10,021 nt of DNA from DASUPK01 sp036265435 (lineage in GTDB: Bacteria; Actinomycetota; Thermoleophilia; Solirubrobacterales; 70-9). The notes beneath the pieces are model-generated. The model did no database searches and had not been told where the DNA came from. It was given only the letters and a program-made list of their open reading frames with translations. The stretch covers positions 1 to 10,021 of the forward strand of contig DATAPB010000186.1 in the NCBI GenBank assembly GCA_036265435.1, written 5' to 3'. This document shows positions 1 to 6,027 of this stretch, piece after piece (positions within the stretch are counted from its first letter, which is position 1; each line of letters begins with the position of its first letter). The translations under genes were made by a program, and so were the position numbers.

Positions 1-618
1 GTCTTCGACTACCTGATCGGGTGCGGGCTCGGCTCGACGCCCGGGACCGCCGCTGAGGTCCTCCACGACGGCGTCCGGCAGCGGATCTCGCCGAACAAGC
101 TGCCGGTGGCCCGCTGGATCGAGATCATCGAGGCCTCCCACCGCGCGGGCCTGCGCTCGACGTCGACCGTGATGTTCGGCCACATCGAGGAGCCGCGCGA
201 GCTGGCGCGACACATGCGGGTGATTCGCCGCCTCCAGGAGCGCACCGGTGGCATCACCGAGTTCGTGCCGCTCAGCTTCATCCCGTTCAACACGCTCCTC
301 GGGCGGACGCATGGCGTGGAGGAGATCTCCCGTTCCGACAACCTCAAGCACACGGCCGCCTTCCGTCTCGGCCTCGGCAAGACGATTCCGAACCTCCAGG
401 CGAGCTGGGTGAAGATGGGTCTCGACGCGGCGACCGAGAGCCTGCGCTGGGGGGTCAATGACCTGGGGGGGACGCTGATGGAGGAGAACATCTCCCGGAT
501 GGCGGGCTCGCATCACGGCGTCCGGCTGGAGCCCGAGCAGCTGATCGATGCCGCCCGCAGGGCCGGCCGCACACCGGCGCAGCGGACGACGCTCTACGAG
601 ATCGTCGAGACCTACTGA
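1..618 (+). CDS. cofH: F0 synthase subunit 2 (CofH, or the C-terminal half of FbiC), 5'-truncated
   Basis: This radical-SAM enzyme joins the 5-amino-6-ribitylaminouracil part to a tyrosine-derived unit, giving the deazaflavin F0, the chromophore of coenzyme F420. The reading frame is open from base 1 and ends at TGA 616-618, leaving 205 codons of the C-terminal part. The radical-SAM cysteine cluster would lie upstream and is not visible. Family blocks are clear: GSTPGTAAEVL (residues 11-21 of the fragment), STVMFGHIEEP, ERTGGITEFVPL, ASWVKMGLDAA, NDLGGTLMEENISRMAG and the closing QRTTLYEIVETY. A GTG at 106 is internal to the conserved LPVARWIE stretch and is not the start. The fragment cannot show whether the gene is stand-alone cofH or the 3' half of a cofG-cofH fusion as in FbiC. 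The F420 genes on the opposite strand at 2100-5246 support the assignment. Confidence 0.95.
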   Translation, partial: VFDYLIGCGLGSTPGTAAEVLHDGVRQRISPNKLPVARWIEIIEASHRAGLRSTSTVMFGHIEEPRELARHMRVIRRLQERTGGITEFVPLSFIPFNTLLGRTHGVEEISRSDNLKHTAAFRLGLGKTIPNLQASWVKMGLDAATESLRWGVNDLGGTLMEENISRMAGSHHGVRLEPEQLIDAARRAGRTPAQRTTLYEIVETY

Positions 619-619
619 T

Positions 620-1609
620 GTGAAGGCGATGGTCCTGGATCGGCCGAGGGAACCGCTCACCGAGCGTGAGCTGCCCGACCCCGCGCCGGAACAGGGGCAG
701 GTCCTGATCGAGGTCTCCGCCTGCGCGGTCTGCAGGACCGACCTCCACATCTTCGACGGCGAGCTCACCGAGCCGAAGCTGCCGCTCGTTCCGGGGCACA
801 TGATCGTCGGCCGCGTGGCCGCCAGGGGCGAGGGCGCGGCCCGGTTCGCCGAGGGCGACAGGATCGGCGTTCCCTGGCTCGGCTGGGTCGACGGGACCTG
901 CCGCTACTGCCGGACCGGCCGAGAGAATCTCTGCGTGCAGGGCAAGTTCACCGGCTACGACTTCGACGGCGGGTACGCCGAGCGCACCGTCGCCGACGAG
1001 CGCTTCTGCTTTCCGATCCCGGACTCCTACAGCGACGAGCACGCAGCGCCACTGCTCTGCTCGGGACTGATCGGCTACCGCTCGCTCCGGCTGGCGGGCG
1101 AGGGGGAGCGTCTCGGGATGTACGGCTTCGGCTCCTCCGCGCACCTGATCATCCAGGTCGCCGTCCACGACGGCTGGAAGGTGTATGCGCTGACGCGAGA
1201 AGGGGACACCGAGAAGCAGGAGCAGGCCCGTTCGCTGGGAGCCACGTGGGCCGGCGCGGTGGGCGATCCGGAGGCCGGCGACCTCGACGCGGCGATCATC
1301 TTCGCCCCGGCTGGAGAGCTCGTGCCCGCCGCCCTCCGGGCGCTCGCCCCGGGCGGGACGGTGGTCTGCGCTGGCATCCACATGAGCGACATCCCCTCGT
1401 TTCCCTACGAGATCCTCTGGCACGAGCACTCCGTCCGCTCAGTCGCGAACCTGACTCGCCAGGACGGGGAGGAGTTCCTCTCGCTGGCCCCCGAGGTGCC
1501 CGTCGAGACCGAGATCGAGCTCTACGAACTGGCGGACGCGAACCGTGCGTTGGATGACATTCGTCACGGTAGGGTGGGAGGCACCGCCGTTCTCCAGATC
1601 GGCGGTTAG
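620..1609 (+). CDS. Zinc-type alcohol dehydrogenase family protein (MDR superfamily)
   Basis: A 329-residue medium-chain dehydrogenase, expected to oxidise or reduce an alcohol/aldehyde with NAD(P); the substrate is not evident. The start is GTG 620, one base after the cofH stop, which suggests translational coupling and gives the usual MKAMVL opening. Catalytic zinc ligands are C38 (CRTDLH), H60 (PGHMIVG) and C147 (LLCSGLIGY). The nucleotide loop is GFGSSAH at 169-175. The structural-zinc lobe reads D91-G-T-C94-R-Y-C97 and C105, so the first of the four usual cysteines is Asp. The residue after the zinc histidine is Met61, where Glu or Gln is usual. The ending LQIGG is typical of the adhP-like bacterial subgroup. 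Codon use matches the neighbours. An in-frame ATG at 548 would extend it into cofH and is unlikely. The family call is firm; the substrate and any role in F420 metabolism are unknown. Confidence 0.93.
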   Translation: MKAMVLDRPREPLTERELPDPAPEQGQVLIEVSACAVCRTDLHIFDGELTEPKLPLVPGHMIVGRVAARGEGAARFAEGDRIGVPWLGWVDGTCRYCRTGRENLCVQGKFTGYDFDGGYAERTVADERFCFPIPDSYSDEHAAPLLCSGLIGYRSLRLAGEGERLGMYGFGSSAHLIIQVAVHDGWKVYALTREGDTEKQEQARSLGATWAGAVGDPEAGDLDAAIIFAPAGELVPAALRALAPGGTVVCAGIHMSDIPSFPYEILWHEHSVRSVANLTRQDGEEFLSLAPEVPVETEIELYELADANRALDDIRHGRVGGTAVLQIGG

Positions 1610-1622
1610 CCTCTGATCAAAC

Positions 1623-1653
1623 GGGTTGCGCTTCGCTTCTCTGTGGCGCACCC
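1623..1653 (+). repeat. GC-rich inverted repeat (hairpin) between the alcohol dehydrogenase and cupin genes
   Basis: GGGTTGCGC at 1623-1631 pairs with GCGCACCC at 1646-1653. This gives an eight-base-pair stem with one bulged T and a 14-base pyrimidine-rich loop. No T-run follows, so it is not a textbook intrinsic terminator. It could be a weak or U-less terminator for the upstream unit, or a structure in the cupin leader. It ends 27 bases before the cupin start. Confidence 0.4.
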
Positions 1654-1660
1654 TCGCATT

Positions 1661-1671
1661 AGGGGAGAGGA
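1661..1671 (+). promoter_or_regulatory. Ribosome binding site of the cupin gene
   Basis: The purine run AGGGGAGAGGA sits about 9-10 bases before ATG 1681 and fixes that start. It is one of the few clear Shine-Dalgarno sequences in the window; several other genes here have none. Confidence 0.6.
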
Positions 1672-1680
1672 ACAGAGCAG

Positions 1681-2103
1681 ATGCCAGATGTGACCGTCAA
1701 GCGCGTCGAGGACTTCGAGGCGATCTTCGGCGGCGGCTTCAGACGCGCCCGGGCCGGGCTCGGCGTCACCTCGTTCGGCCTGGCCGTGATCGACCTACCG
1801 CCCAATTTCGAGCGCTACCCCGAGCACGACCAGACCCACGACGACCAGGAGGAGGTCTACACGCCGCTCTCCGGGAAGGTCACGCTTCGGGTCGGGGGCG
1901 AGGAGTACGAGCTCGAGCCGGGTGTGTTTGCGCGCGTCGGTGCCACCGAGAAGCGGAAGCTGATCACGGGCGACGAGCCCGCCAGGGTGATCGCAATGGG
2001 CGCGATGCCGGGCAGGGTCTATGCGCCGCCGGAGTTCTCAGAGGAGGGCACCAAGCCGCCACCGCTGGAGAAGATCGGCTCCAAGCACGAGGCGCCCGCC
2101 TAG
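1681..2103 (+). CDS. Small single-domain cupin protein
   Basis: A 140-residue protein made almost entirely of one cupin beta-barrel. Cupin motif 1 is recognisable at residues 49-65: H49, H53, then QEEVY with E58 six residues before G65. Motif 2 is degenerate: a PG turn (LEPGVFARVG) is followed by Arg where the last metal histidine would often sit. The usual close His-x-His pair reads H49-D-Q51, with an extra His at 53, so the metal site, if present, may use a different set of ligands. There is no signal peptide or membrane segment. The gene has its own ribosome binding site and lies 71 bases after the alcohol dehydrogenase stop, so it could be co-transcribed or have its own promoter. It converges on cofE with overlapping stop codons. 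The function cannot be assigned: small cupins include isomerases, dioxygenases and ligand-binding sensors. A link to F420 is only positional. Confidence 0.88.
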   Translation: MPDVTVKRVEDFEAIFGGGFRRARAGLGVTSFGLAVIDLPPNFERYPEHDQTHDDQEEVYTPLSGKVTLRVGGEEYELEPGVFARVGATEKRKLITGDEPARVIAMGAMPGRVYAPPEFSEEGTKPPPLEKIGSKHEAPA

Positions 2104-2852
2104 CGGAACAGATCCTCCTCGGCCGGGCGCGGGAAGGCCTTCGCCCCGGGGCCGTCGTCCGGGATGACGATGTGTCCGAGCCCGCCGACGATCGCGCCGG
2201 GAATGGCCGAGTCCTTGTCACGGACGAGGTCCGCTGCCGAGGCGAGCTCATCGGCGAGGGCGATGTGCGTGGCCGAGAGCTCGCGACCGTGGTGGTCGCG
2301 CTTTCCGCGCCAGTCGGCGAGCGGGGGGAGTCCGGCGCAGCCGATCGCCACATCCGCCTGACCGACTCTCCAGGCCCGGCCGAAGCTGTCGGCGATCACG
2401 ACCGCCGGGGACACGTCTGACGCCTCGGCGATCTCGCCCCGGATGCGCCGCGCGGAGGCATCGCCGTCCTCCGGGAGGAGCGAGACCAGCCCCCGCTCGA
2501 GGTTCGAGGAGTCGATTCCGGCGTTCGCGCAGACCCAGCCGCCGTTCGTCTCCGTGATCAGCACACCGCGCTCAGCGCGCACGATCCGCCTGCTCTCCGC
2601 CAGCACGAGCTCAATCAGCGCCGGATCCTTGTCGAGCCGCGCGGCAATGTCCCTTGCCCGCTCGCCGGGCTCGACGTCCGTCAGCCTGCGAACGCGCCCC
2701 TCGACCTTGGAGACGGCCTTTTGGGAGATCACCACGATCTCATCGCCGGCCGGCTCGGCCGCCTCGGCGATCAGCGAGCCAAGATCGTCGCCCTCGCGGA
2801 GCTCCGGGAGCCCCGTGACAGGCCGGATCCGCAGCTCGCGCCCGGCACGCAT
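2100..2852 (-). CDS. cofE: Coenzyme F420-0:L-glutamate ligase (CofE), single-domain form
   Basis: This enzyme adds L-glutamate, then gamma-linked glutamates, to F420-0 using GTP and divalent metal. At 250 residues it has the archaeal-type CofE length. Family blocks in order are GLPELREGDDL (14-24), QKAVSKVEGR (44-53), CANAGIDSSN (108-117) and DSFGRAWR (155-162), followed by DVAIGCAG. The chain stops at PRPAEEDLFR. In mycobacterial FbiB a nitroreductase-like FMN domain continues after this ligase domain; here it is absent. ATG 2852 is preferred. A longer frame from GTG 2918 would overlap the end of cofC by 40 bases and add residues the family does not have. It is the last gene of the npdG-cofD-cofC-cofE run, 26 bases after the cofC stop. 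Its own stop overlaps that of the convergent cupin gene. Confidence 0.94.
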   Translation of the reverse strand: MRAGRELRIRPVTGLPELREGDDLGSLIAEAAEPAGDEIVVISQKAVSKVEGRVRRLTDVEPGERARDIAARLDKDPALIELVLAESRRIVRAERGVLITETNGGWVCANAGIDSSNLERGLVSLLPEDGDASARRIRGEIAEASDVSPAVVIADSFGRAWRVGQADVAIGCAGLPPLADWRGKRDHHGRELSATHIALADELASAADLVRDKDSAIPGAIVGGLGHIVIPDDGPGAKAFPRPAEEDLFR

Positions 2853-2878
2853 GTTCCGCGCGACCCCGCCGCCGAGTG

Positions 2879-3568
2879 TCAGGCGGCTGCCCGCTGGGCG
2901 CGGTCGCCGAGCTGCCACAGAACCTTCGCGGTCCGCGGCGCCGGCTGCGGATCCAGCAGCAGGCTGTCGCGAAGCAGCGTGAAGTCCTCGGGGGTGTCGA
3001 GGTCGATCGAGAGGGACTCGACAGCCTCGAGTGCGAAGCTCTGGCCCGTCGCGCGTGCGCGGCTCACATGCCTGGCGCAGCTGTCCGGGCCGAAGGCGGG
3101 GAGGAAGAGGTCGGGTGGGTTGAGCATGAGGGCGTTCGTGCCCGTTCCGTGCCTGTCGGGCACGATCAGCGCGGTGCGCGGGGAGCGGCCCAGATGAGCG
3201 TCGAGCTCATCGGTGTCGAGGATCGGACAGTCGACCGGGAGCATCGCCACGCGGTGGGCGCCGTCTGCCATCGCGGCACGGGCGCCCGCCGCAGCCGCGT
3301 CGGCGTGGCCCTCGTCCCGCTCCTGGACGAGCACCTTGTGGCCGAACCAGCCGGCTTGCCTGGCAACCGACGGATCCGAGGTGACGATGAGGACGTCGTC
3401 GATGCACCGGCTCCGCGGCAACTTCACTATCAGGTCGAGGAAGAGGGCTTCAGCGAGGCGGGTGCGCTCGTTCTGCGTGACCAGCCCATTGAGCCGCCCG
3501 TTCGCGGACGAGAAGTCCTTCACCGGAACGATCGCGGTCGTATGCAATTGGCTGGTCACCGCTCCCAC
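2879..3568 (-). CDS. cofC: 2-phospho-L-lactate / phosphoenolpyruvate guanylyltransferase (CofC / FbiD)
   Basis: This enzyme activates a three-carbon phospho-acid (2-phospholactate, phosphoenolpyruvate or a relative) with GTP to give the guanylylated donor used by CofD. The protein is up to 229 residues with a nucleotidyltransferase fold. It shows AIVPVKDF (12-19), LPVDCPIL with the metal Asp, HGTGTNAL, FGPDSCARH and IDLDTPEDF with the second metal Asp. In the usual PVKxxxxAKxRL signature the second Lys is Asn here (SANGRL, N23). The start is uncertain: GTG 3568 is the longest, GTG 3559 and TTG 3547 are in frame, and only TTG 3547 has a well-spaced GGTGA. The shorter forms match the short N-terminus of the family. 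It lies 53 bases after the cofD stop, and that gap contains a TATAAA box. The donor substrate cannot be read from the sequence. Confidence 0.92.
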   Translation of the reverse strand: MGAVTSQLHTTAIVPVKDFSSANGRLNGLVTQNERTRLAEALFLDLIVKLPRSRCIDDVLIVTSDPSVARQAGWFGHKVLVQERDEGHADAAAAGARAAMADGAHRVAMLPVDCPILDTDELDAHLGRSPRTALIVPDRHGTGTNALMLNPPDLFLPAFGPDSCARHVSRARATGQSFALEAVESLSIDLDTPEDFTLLRDSLLLDPQPAPRTAKVLWQLGDRAQRAAA

Positions 3569-3598
3569 GGAGGATTGAGGCTACCGGGTAAGGCGCGA

Positions 3599-3604
3599 TT
3601 TATA
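3599..3604 (-). promoter_or_regulatory. Possible internal -10 box upstream of cofC
   Basis: TATAAA on the - strand lies in an AT-rich island (3598-3626) that stands out from its GC-rich surroundings, 30 bases before GTG 3568. No -35 match is seen at the right spacing (GAATAA). It may give cofC-cofE expression independent of npdG-cofD, or may simply be spacer sequence. Confidence 0.3.
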
Positions 3605-3621
3605 CCCCACTATGCGGGTTT

Positions 3622-4566
3622 TTATTCGCCGGAAGTGCGAAGCATCGAGGCGAACTCGAGGGTTCGCTCGGCCAGCGCCCGCCTTCCCTCGCGCCCGTCC
3701 ATCACGGTCGGGCAGCTCAGCACGCGCAGTCCGTCGGGTGCGGGATCCGGATCGTCGGGGTCGCAGACCATGCCGTCGATCAGGCCCTCGTAGAGGGAGG
3801 TCACGCCCGCGGCGGTGGAGGGCCGCCCGACGGCCTGCATGAAGATGTCGGTGGGGCCCTTCACGACCTGGCCGGCGACGTAGGGGCTCACCGCCACGAC
3901 GGGAGCCGCCGAGGCGGCGATGGCGTCGCGGACGCCCGGCATCGAGACGATCGGACCGATCGAGATCACGGGGTTCGAGGGACCGATCACGATCGCGTCC
4001 GCCTCGGCGATCGCGGAGAGGACCTCGGGCGTGGGCCTCGCTTCGCCGATGCCCTGCAGCTCGATCCCCTCGACCGGCGCCTCGGCGTGCTCAGCGACCA
4101 GGTACAGCTGCAGGTCGCGCCACCCCTCGGCCGTCCGGACGCGGGTCCGAACGGGCTGCTCGGACATCGGCAGGACCGCCGCCTGGACGCCCAGCGCCCT
4201 GGCGATCTGCGCTTGCGCATCGGTGCGGCGGCCGCCCTCGGAGACGAAGACCCGGCGGTAGAGGCAGGTGGCGAGGTCGCGGTCCGAGAGCTGGAACCAG
4301 TCGGGTACGCCGAGCGCGACCAGGCGGTTGAAGACGGTGAAGGAGTCGCCCTTGATCCCCCATCCCCGCTCCTCGTCGATCTCGCCGCTGAGCCAGTAGG
4401 TGATCAGGTCGGGATCGGGGGAGACATCCACGCCGACGATCTCAATGTCATCTGCTGTGTTGGCGACCACGGAGAGGCCGGAGCCGAGCAGGTCCTGCAT
4501 GCCGGCGGCCAGCTTCGCCCCGCCGGTGCCGCCGGCGAGGACCACGCAGCGGCTCACCTCACTCAC
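3622..4566 (-). CDS. cofD: 2-phospho-L-lactate transferase (CofD / FbiA)
   Basis: This enzyme transfers the phospho-three-carbon unit from its GDP- or GMP-activated donor to F0, forming F420-0 or dehydro-F420-0. The protein is 314 residues from GTG 4566, close to the family length. Visible blocks are the N-terminal loop VVLAGGTGGAKLAAGM, NTADDIEIVG, VSPDPDLITYWLSG, ERGWGIKGDSF and IGPSNPVISIGPIVSMPG. GTG 4566 overlaps the npdG TGA stop in a GTGA, a common coupling arrangement. GTG 4557 would give MSRCVVLAGG and is almost as good. The much longer open frame running upstream to 4953 lies antisense-like across npdG and has no family match. The gene sits between npdG and cofC and ends in TAA. Whether it handles a lactate-type or PEP-type donor cannot be decided here. 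Confidence 0.95.
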   Translation of the reverse strand: MSEVSRCVVLAGGTGGAKLAAGMQDLLGSGLSVVANTADDIEIVGVDVSPDPDLITYWLSGEIDEERGWGIKGDSFTVFNRLVALGVPDWFQLSDRDLATCLYRRVFVSEGGRRTDAQAQIARALGVQAAVLPMSEQPVRTRVRTAEGWRDLQLYLVAEHAEAPVEGIELQGIGEARPTPEVLSAIAEADAIVIGPSNPVISIGPIVSMPGVRDAIAASAAPVVAVSPYVAGQVVKGPTDIFMQAVGRPSTAAGVTSLYEGLIDGMVCDPDDPDPAPDGLRVLSCPTVMDGREGRRALAERTLEFASMLRTSGE

Positions 4567-5246
4567 GCCCAGGGGTCGTCGTCGGGCAGATAGGTGATCC
4601 TGATCCCGGCGCGGGCCTTGTAGCGGACGTTGACGGAGATCAGCATCGGGGCCAGAGTCTCGACGATCCGGGCCATCTCGAGGGCGCCGGCGTTGACCGC
4701 GCGGAACCCGTCGATCCGCTCGATCACCCGCGCGACCCGGGCCTTCTCCACCTTGCGGTCGCCACAGATCGGGACATCCTCGTCGAGTGGATCGTCCCCC
4801 GCGAGCCGCTTGGCGTTCACCGTGTGGAGGGCGGAGATCACCGTGACCCCGTCGGGGACCATCTCCTGAGCCTGCTGTGCGGCGGATCCCTGCCACACCC
4901 CGATCGTCCTCGCCGCCTTGCCGCTCACCGCAGCGGCGGTCGGCACGGTGCAATCCACCAGGAGCTGGCCCTCGGAGAGCGCCTCCTTCAGGTTCGTCAG
5001 GGTCTCGGACTGGGCGCGGAACGGGACGGTGAGGAAGACGATCGGTCCCCTGGCGGCGGCCTCACCGTTCTCGAGCCCCTCCACGTCGGCGCCCTCGACC
5101 TCGGCTCGGACGCGCTCGGCGGCCTCCTCGGCCCGTGCCGCCTCGCGGGATCCGATGACGATGGCCTCGCCGGCTCGTGCCCAGCGGATGGCGAGCCCGT
5201 AGCCGAGCGCCCCGGTTCCGCCGATGATCGGGATTGGGTCTGCCAT
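4563..5246 (-). CDS. npdG: F420:NADP oxidoreductase (NADPH-dependent F420 reductase)
   Basis: This enzyme transfers hydride between NADP(H) and F420, linking the F420 pool to NADPH. The protein is 227 residues, the usual length of this Rossmann-fold family. The dinucleotide loop is GGTGALGYG at 9-17. GSR at 32-34, after the second strand, fits recognition of the NADP 2'-phosphate. Further blocks are FLTVPFRAQ, LVDCTVPT, GSAAQQAQEMVP, ALHTVNAK and a C-terminal helix pattern around AGALEMARIVETLAPMLISVN. The start ATG 5246 gives MADPIPIIGGTG; an open frame extending upstream to 5570 crosses the divergent SDR gene and is rejected. It is the first gene of the run npdG-cofD-cofC-cofE, so the cofactor and an enzyme that uses it are made together. 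A TAGCTT box eight bases before ATG suggests a very short or absent leader. The function is well supported; the main direction of reaction in the cell is inference. Confidence 0.95.
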   Translation of the reverse strand: MADPIPIIGGTGALGYGLAIRWARAGEAIVIGSREAARAEEAAERVRAEVEGADVEGLENGEAAARGPIVFLTVPFRAQSETLTNLKEALSEGQLLVDCTVPTAAAVSGKAARTIGVWQGSAAQQAQEMVPDGVTVISALHTVNAKRLAGDDPLDEDVPICGDRKVEKARVARVIERIDGFRAVNAGALEMARIVETLAPMLISVNVRYKARAGIRITYLPDDDPWA

Positions 5247-5254
5247 CGGCGAGC

Positions 5255-5260
5255 AAGCTA
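5255..5260 (-). promoter_or_regulatory. Likely -10 box of npdG
   Basis: TAGCTT on the - strand, preceded by TG (TGTAGCTT), lies eight bases before ATG 5246. This spacing fits a leaderless or near-leaderless transcript, and no Shine-Dalgarno sequence is present. There is no convincing -35 match. Confidence 0.45.
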
Positions 5261-5273
5261 CAGGCGCCCCGAA

Positions 5274-5279
5274 TAGGCT
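5274..5279 (+). promoter_or_regulatory. Likely -10 box of the SDR gene
   Basis: TAGGCT lies ten bases before ATG 5290, with no Shine-Dalgarno sequence between (GCTTTGCCCC). It is back to back with the npdG box in a 43-base divergent gap, so any -35 contacts would overlap the opposite promoter. Confidence 0.45.
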
Positions 5280-5289
5280 GCTTTGCCCC

Positions 5290-6027
5290 ATGAGGCTGGA
5301 AGGGAAGAAGGCCCTGGTCACCGGCGGCGCCAGCGGGATCGGCGCCGCGATCGCCCGCCGACTCGCGGCCGAGGGGGCCGAGGTCACGGTCGGCGACCTG
5401 AACCTCGAGGGCGCCACGGAGGTCGCCGGAGAGATCTCGGGCCTGCCGATCGAGTTGGACGTGACGGATCTGGGATCCGCCCAGGCGGCAGTCGACAGCG
5501 CCGGCCCGCCGATCGACATCCTCGTCAACAACGCGGGGACGGATGAGTTCGGCTTCTTCACCCAGACCACGCAGGAGCAGTGGCGGAAGGTGGTCGACGT
5601 GAATCTCTACGGCGTCTTCAACTGCACGTCCGCCGCCCTGCCGGGGATGCAGGAGGCCGGCTATGGGCGGATCGTCAACATCGCCTCCGAGGCCGGACGG
5701 GTCGGGTCCAAGGGATCGGCGGTCTACTCGGCGGCCAAGGCGGGCGTGATCGGCTTCACCAAGGTGATGGCCCGCGAGGGGGCGCGCTTCGGGATCACGG
5801 CGAACGCGATCGCGCCCGGGCCGATCGAGACGCCGCTCCTGATGCGGGCCAAGGAGCTCGGGGAGATCGGCGAGAAGATCATCGAGACGATGAAGGCGGG
5901 CACGCAGCTGGGCCGGCTCGGGCAGCCCGAGGAGGTCGCCGCGGCGGTGGCCTTCCTGGCCTCCGACGATGCCTCGTACGTCACCGGGGAGACCCTCGGG
6001 GTCAGCGGCGGCCTGGGGATGGTGTGA
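5290..6027 (+). CDS. Short-chain dehydrogenase/reductase, BadH/FabG-like
   Basis: A 245-residue classical SDR, expected to oxidise or reduce a 3-hydroxyacyl-CoA or similar alcohol with NAD(H). The cofactor loop is TGGASGIG at 11-18. Asp36 at the end of strand 2 favours NAD over NADP. NNAG is at 80-83, and the catalytic set is N105, S133, Y146 and K150, with the Ser-Tyr spacing of FabG. The stretches NIASEAGRVGS and LGVSGGLGMV, and the overall pattern, resemble BadH, the 2-hydroxycyclohexanecarboxyl-CoA dehydrogenase, more than FabG as I recall them; this is a family impression, not an alignment. The next gene overlaps the stop by one base (TGATG) and is a thioesterase, which supports an acyl-CoA substrate. 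The gene starts in a short divergent region shared with npdG. The family is certain; the substrate is not. Confidence 0.93.
   Translation: MRLEGKKALVTGGASGIGAAIARRLAAEGAEVTVGDLNLEGATEVAGEISGLPIELDVTDLGSAQAAVDSAGPPIDILVNNAGTDEFGFFTQTTQEQWRKVVDVNLYGVFNCTSAALPGMQEAGYGRIVNIASEAGRVGSKGSAVYSAAKAGVIGFTKVMAREGARFGITANAIAPGPIETPLLMRAKELGEIGEKIIETMKAGTQLGRLGQPEEVAAAVAFLASDDASYVTGETLGVSGGLGMV

Noticed and set aside
455..1429. A 324-codon - strand frame opposite the alcohol dehydrogenase.
   Set aside because: It mirrors the codon pattern of the real gene and shows no family features.
1626..2420. A 264-codon + strand frame over the cupin and the end of cofE.
   Set aside because: It runs across two real genes on opposite strands and is Arg/Gly-rich, without a conserved motif.
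3604..3625. A possible + strand terminator, ACCC...GGGT followed by TTTTT.
   Set aside because: The stem is only four pairs with an eight-base loop, and no + strand gene ends before it. On the - strand it has no T-run.
2876..3793. A 305-codon + strand frame opposite cofC and the end of cofD.
   Set aside because: It has low-complexity composition, no recognisable domain, and lies antisense to well-supported genes.
3622..4953. A 443-codon frame extending cofD upstream across npdG.
   Set aside because: The part before about 4566 is Arg/Gly-rich out-of-frame npdG sequence with no family match. The CofD N-terminus VVLAGGTGGAKL starts right after GTG 4566.
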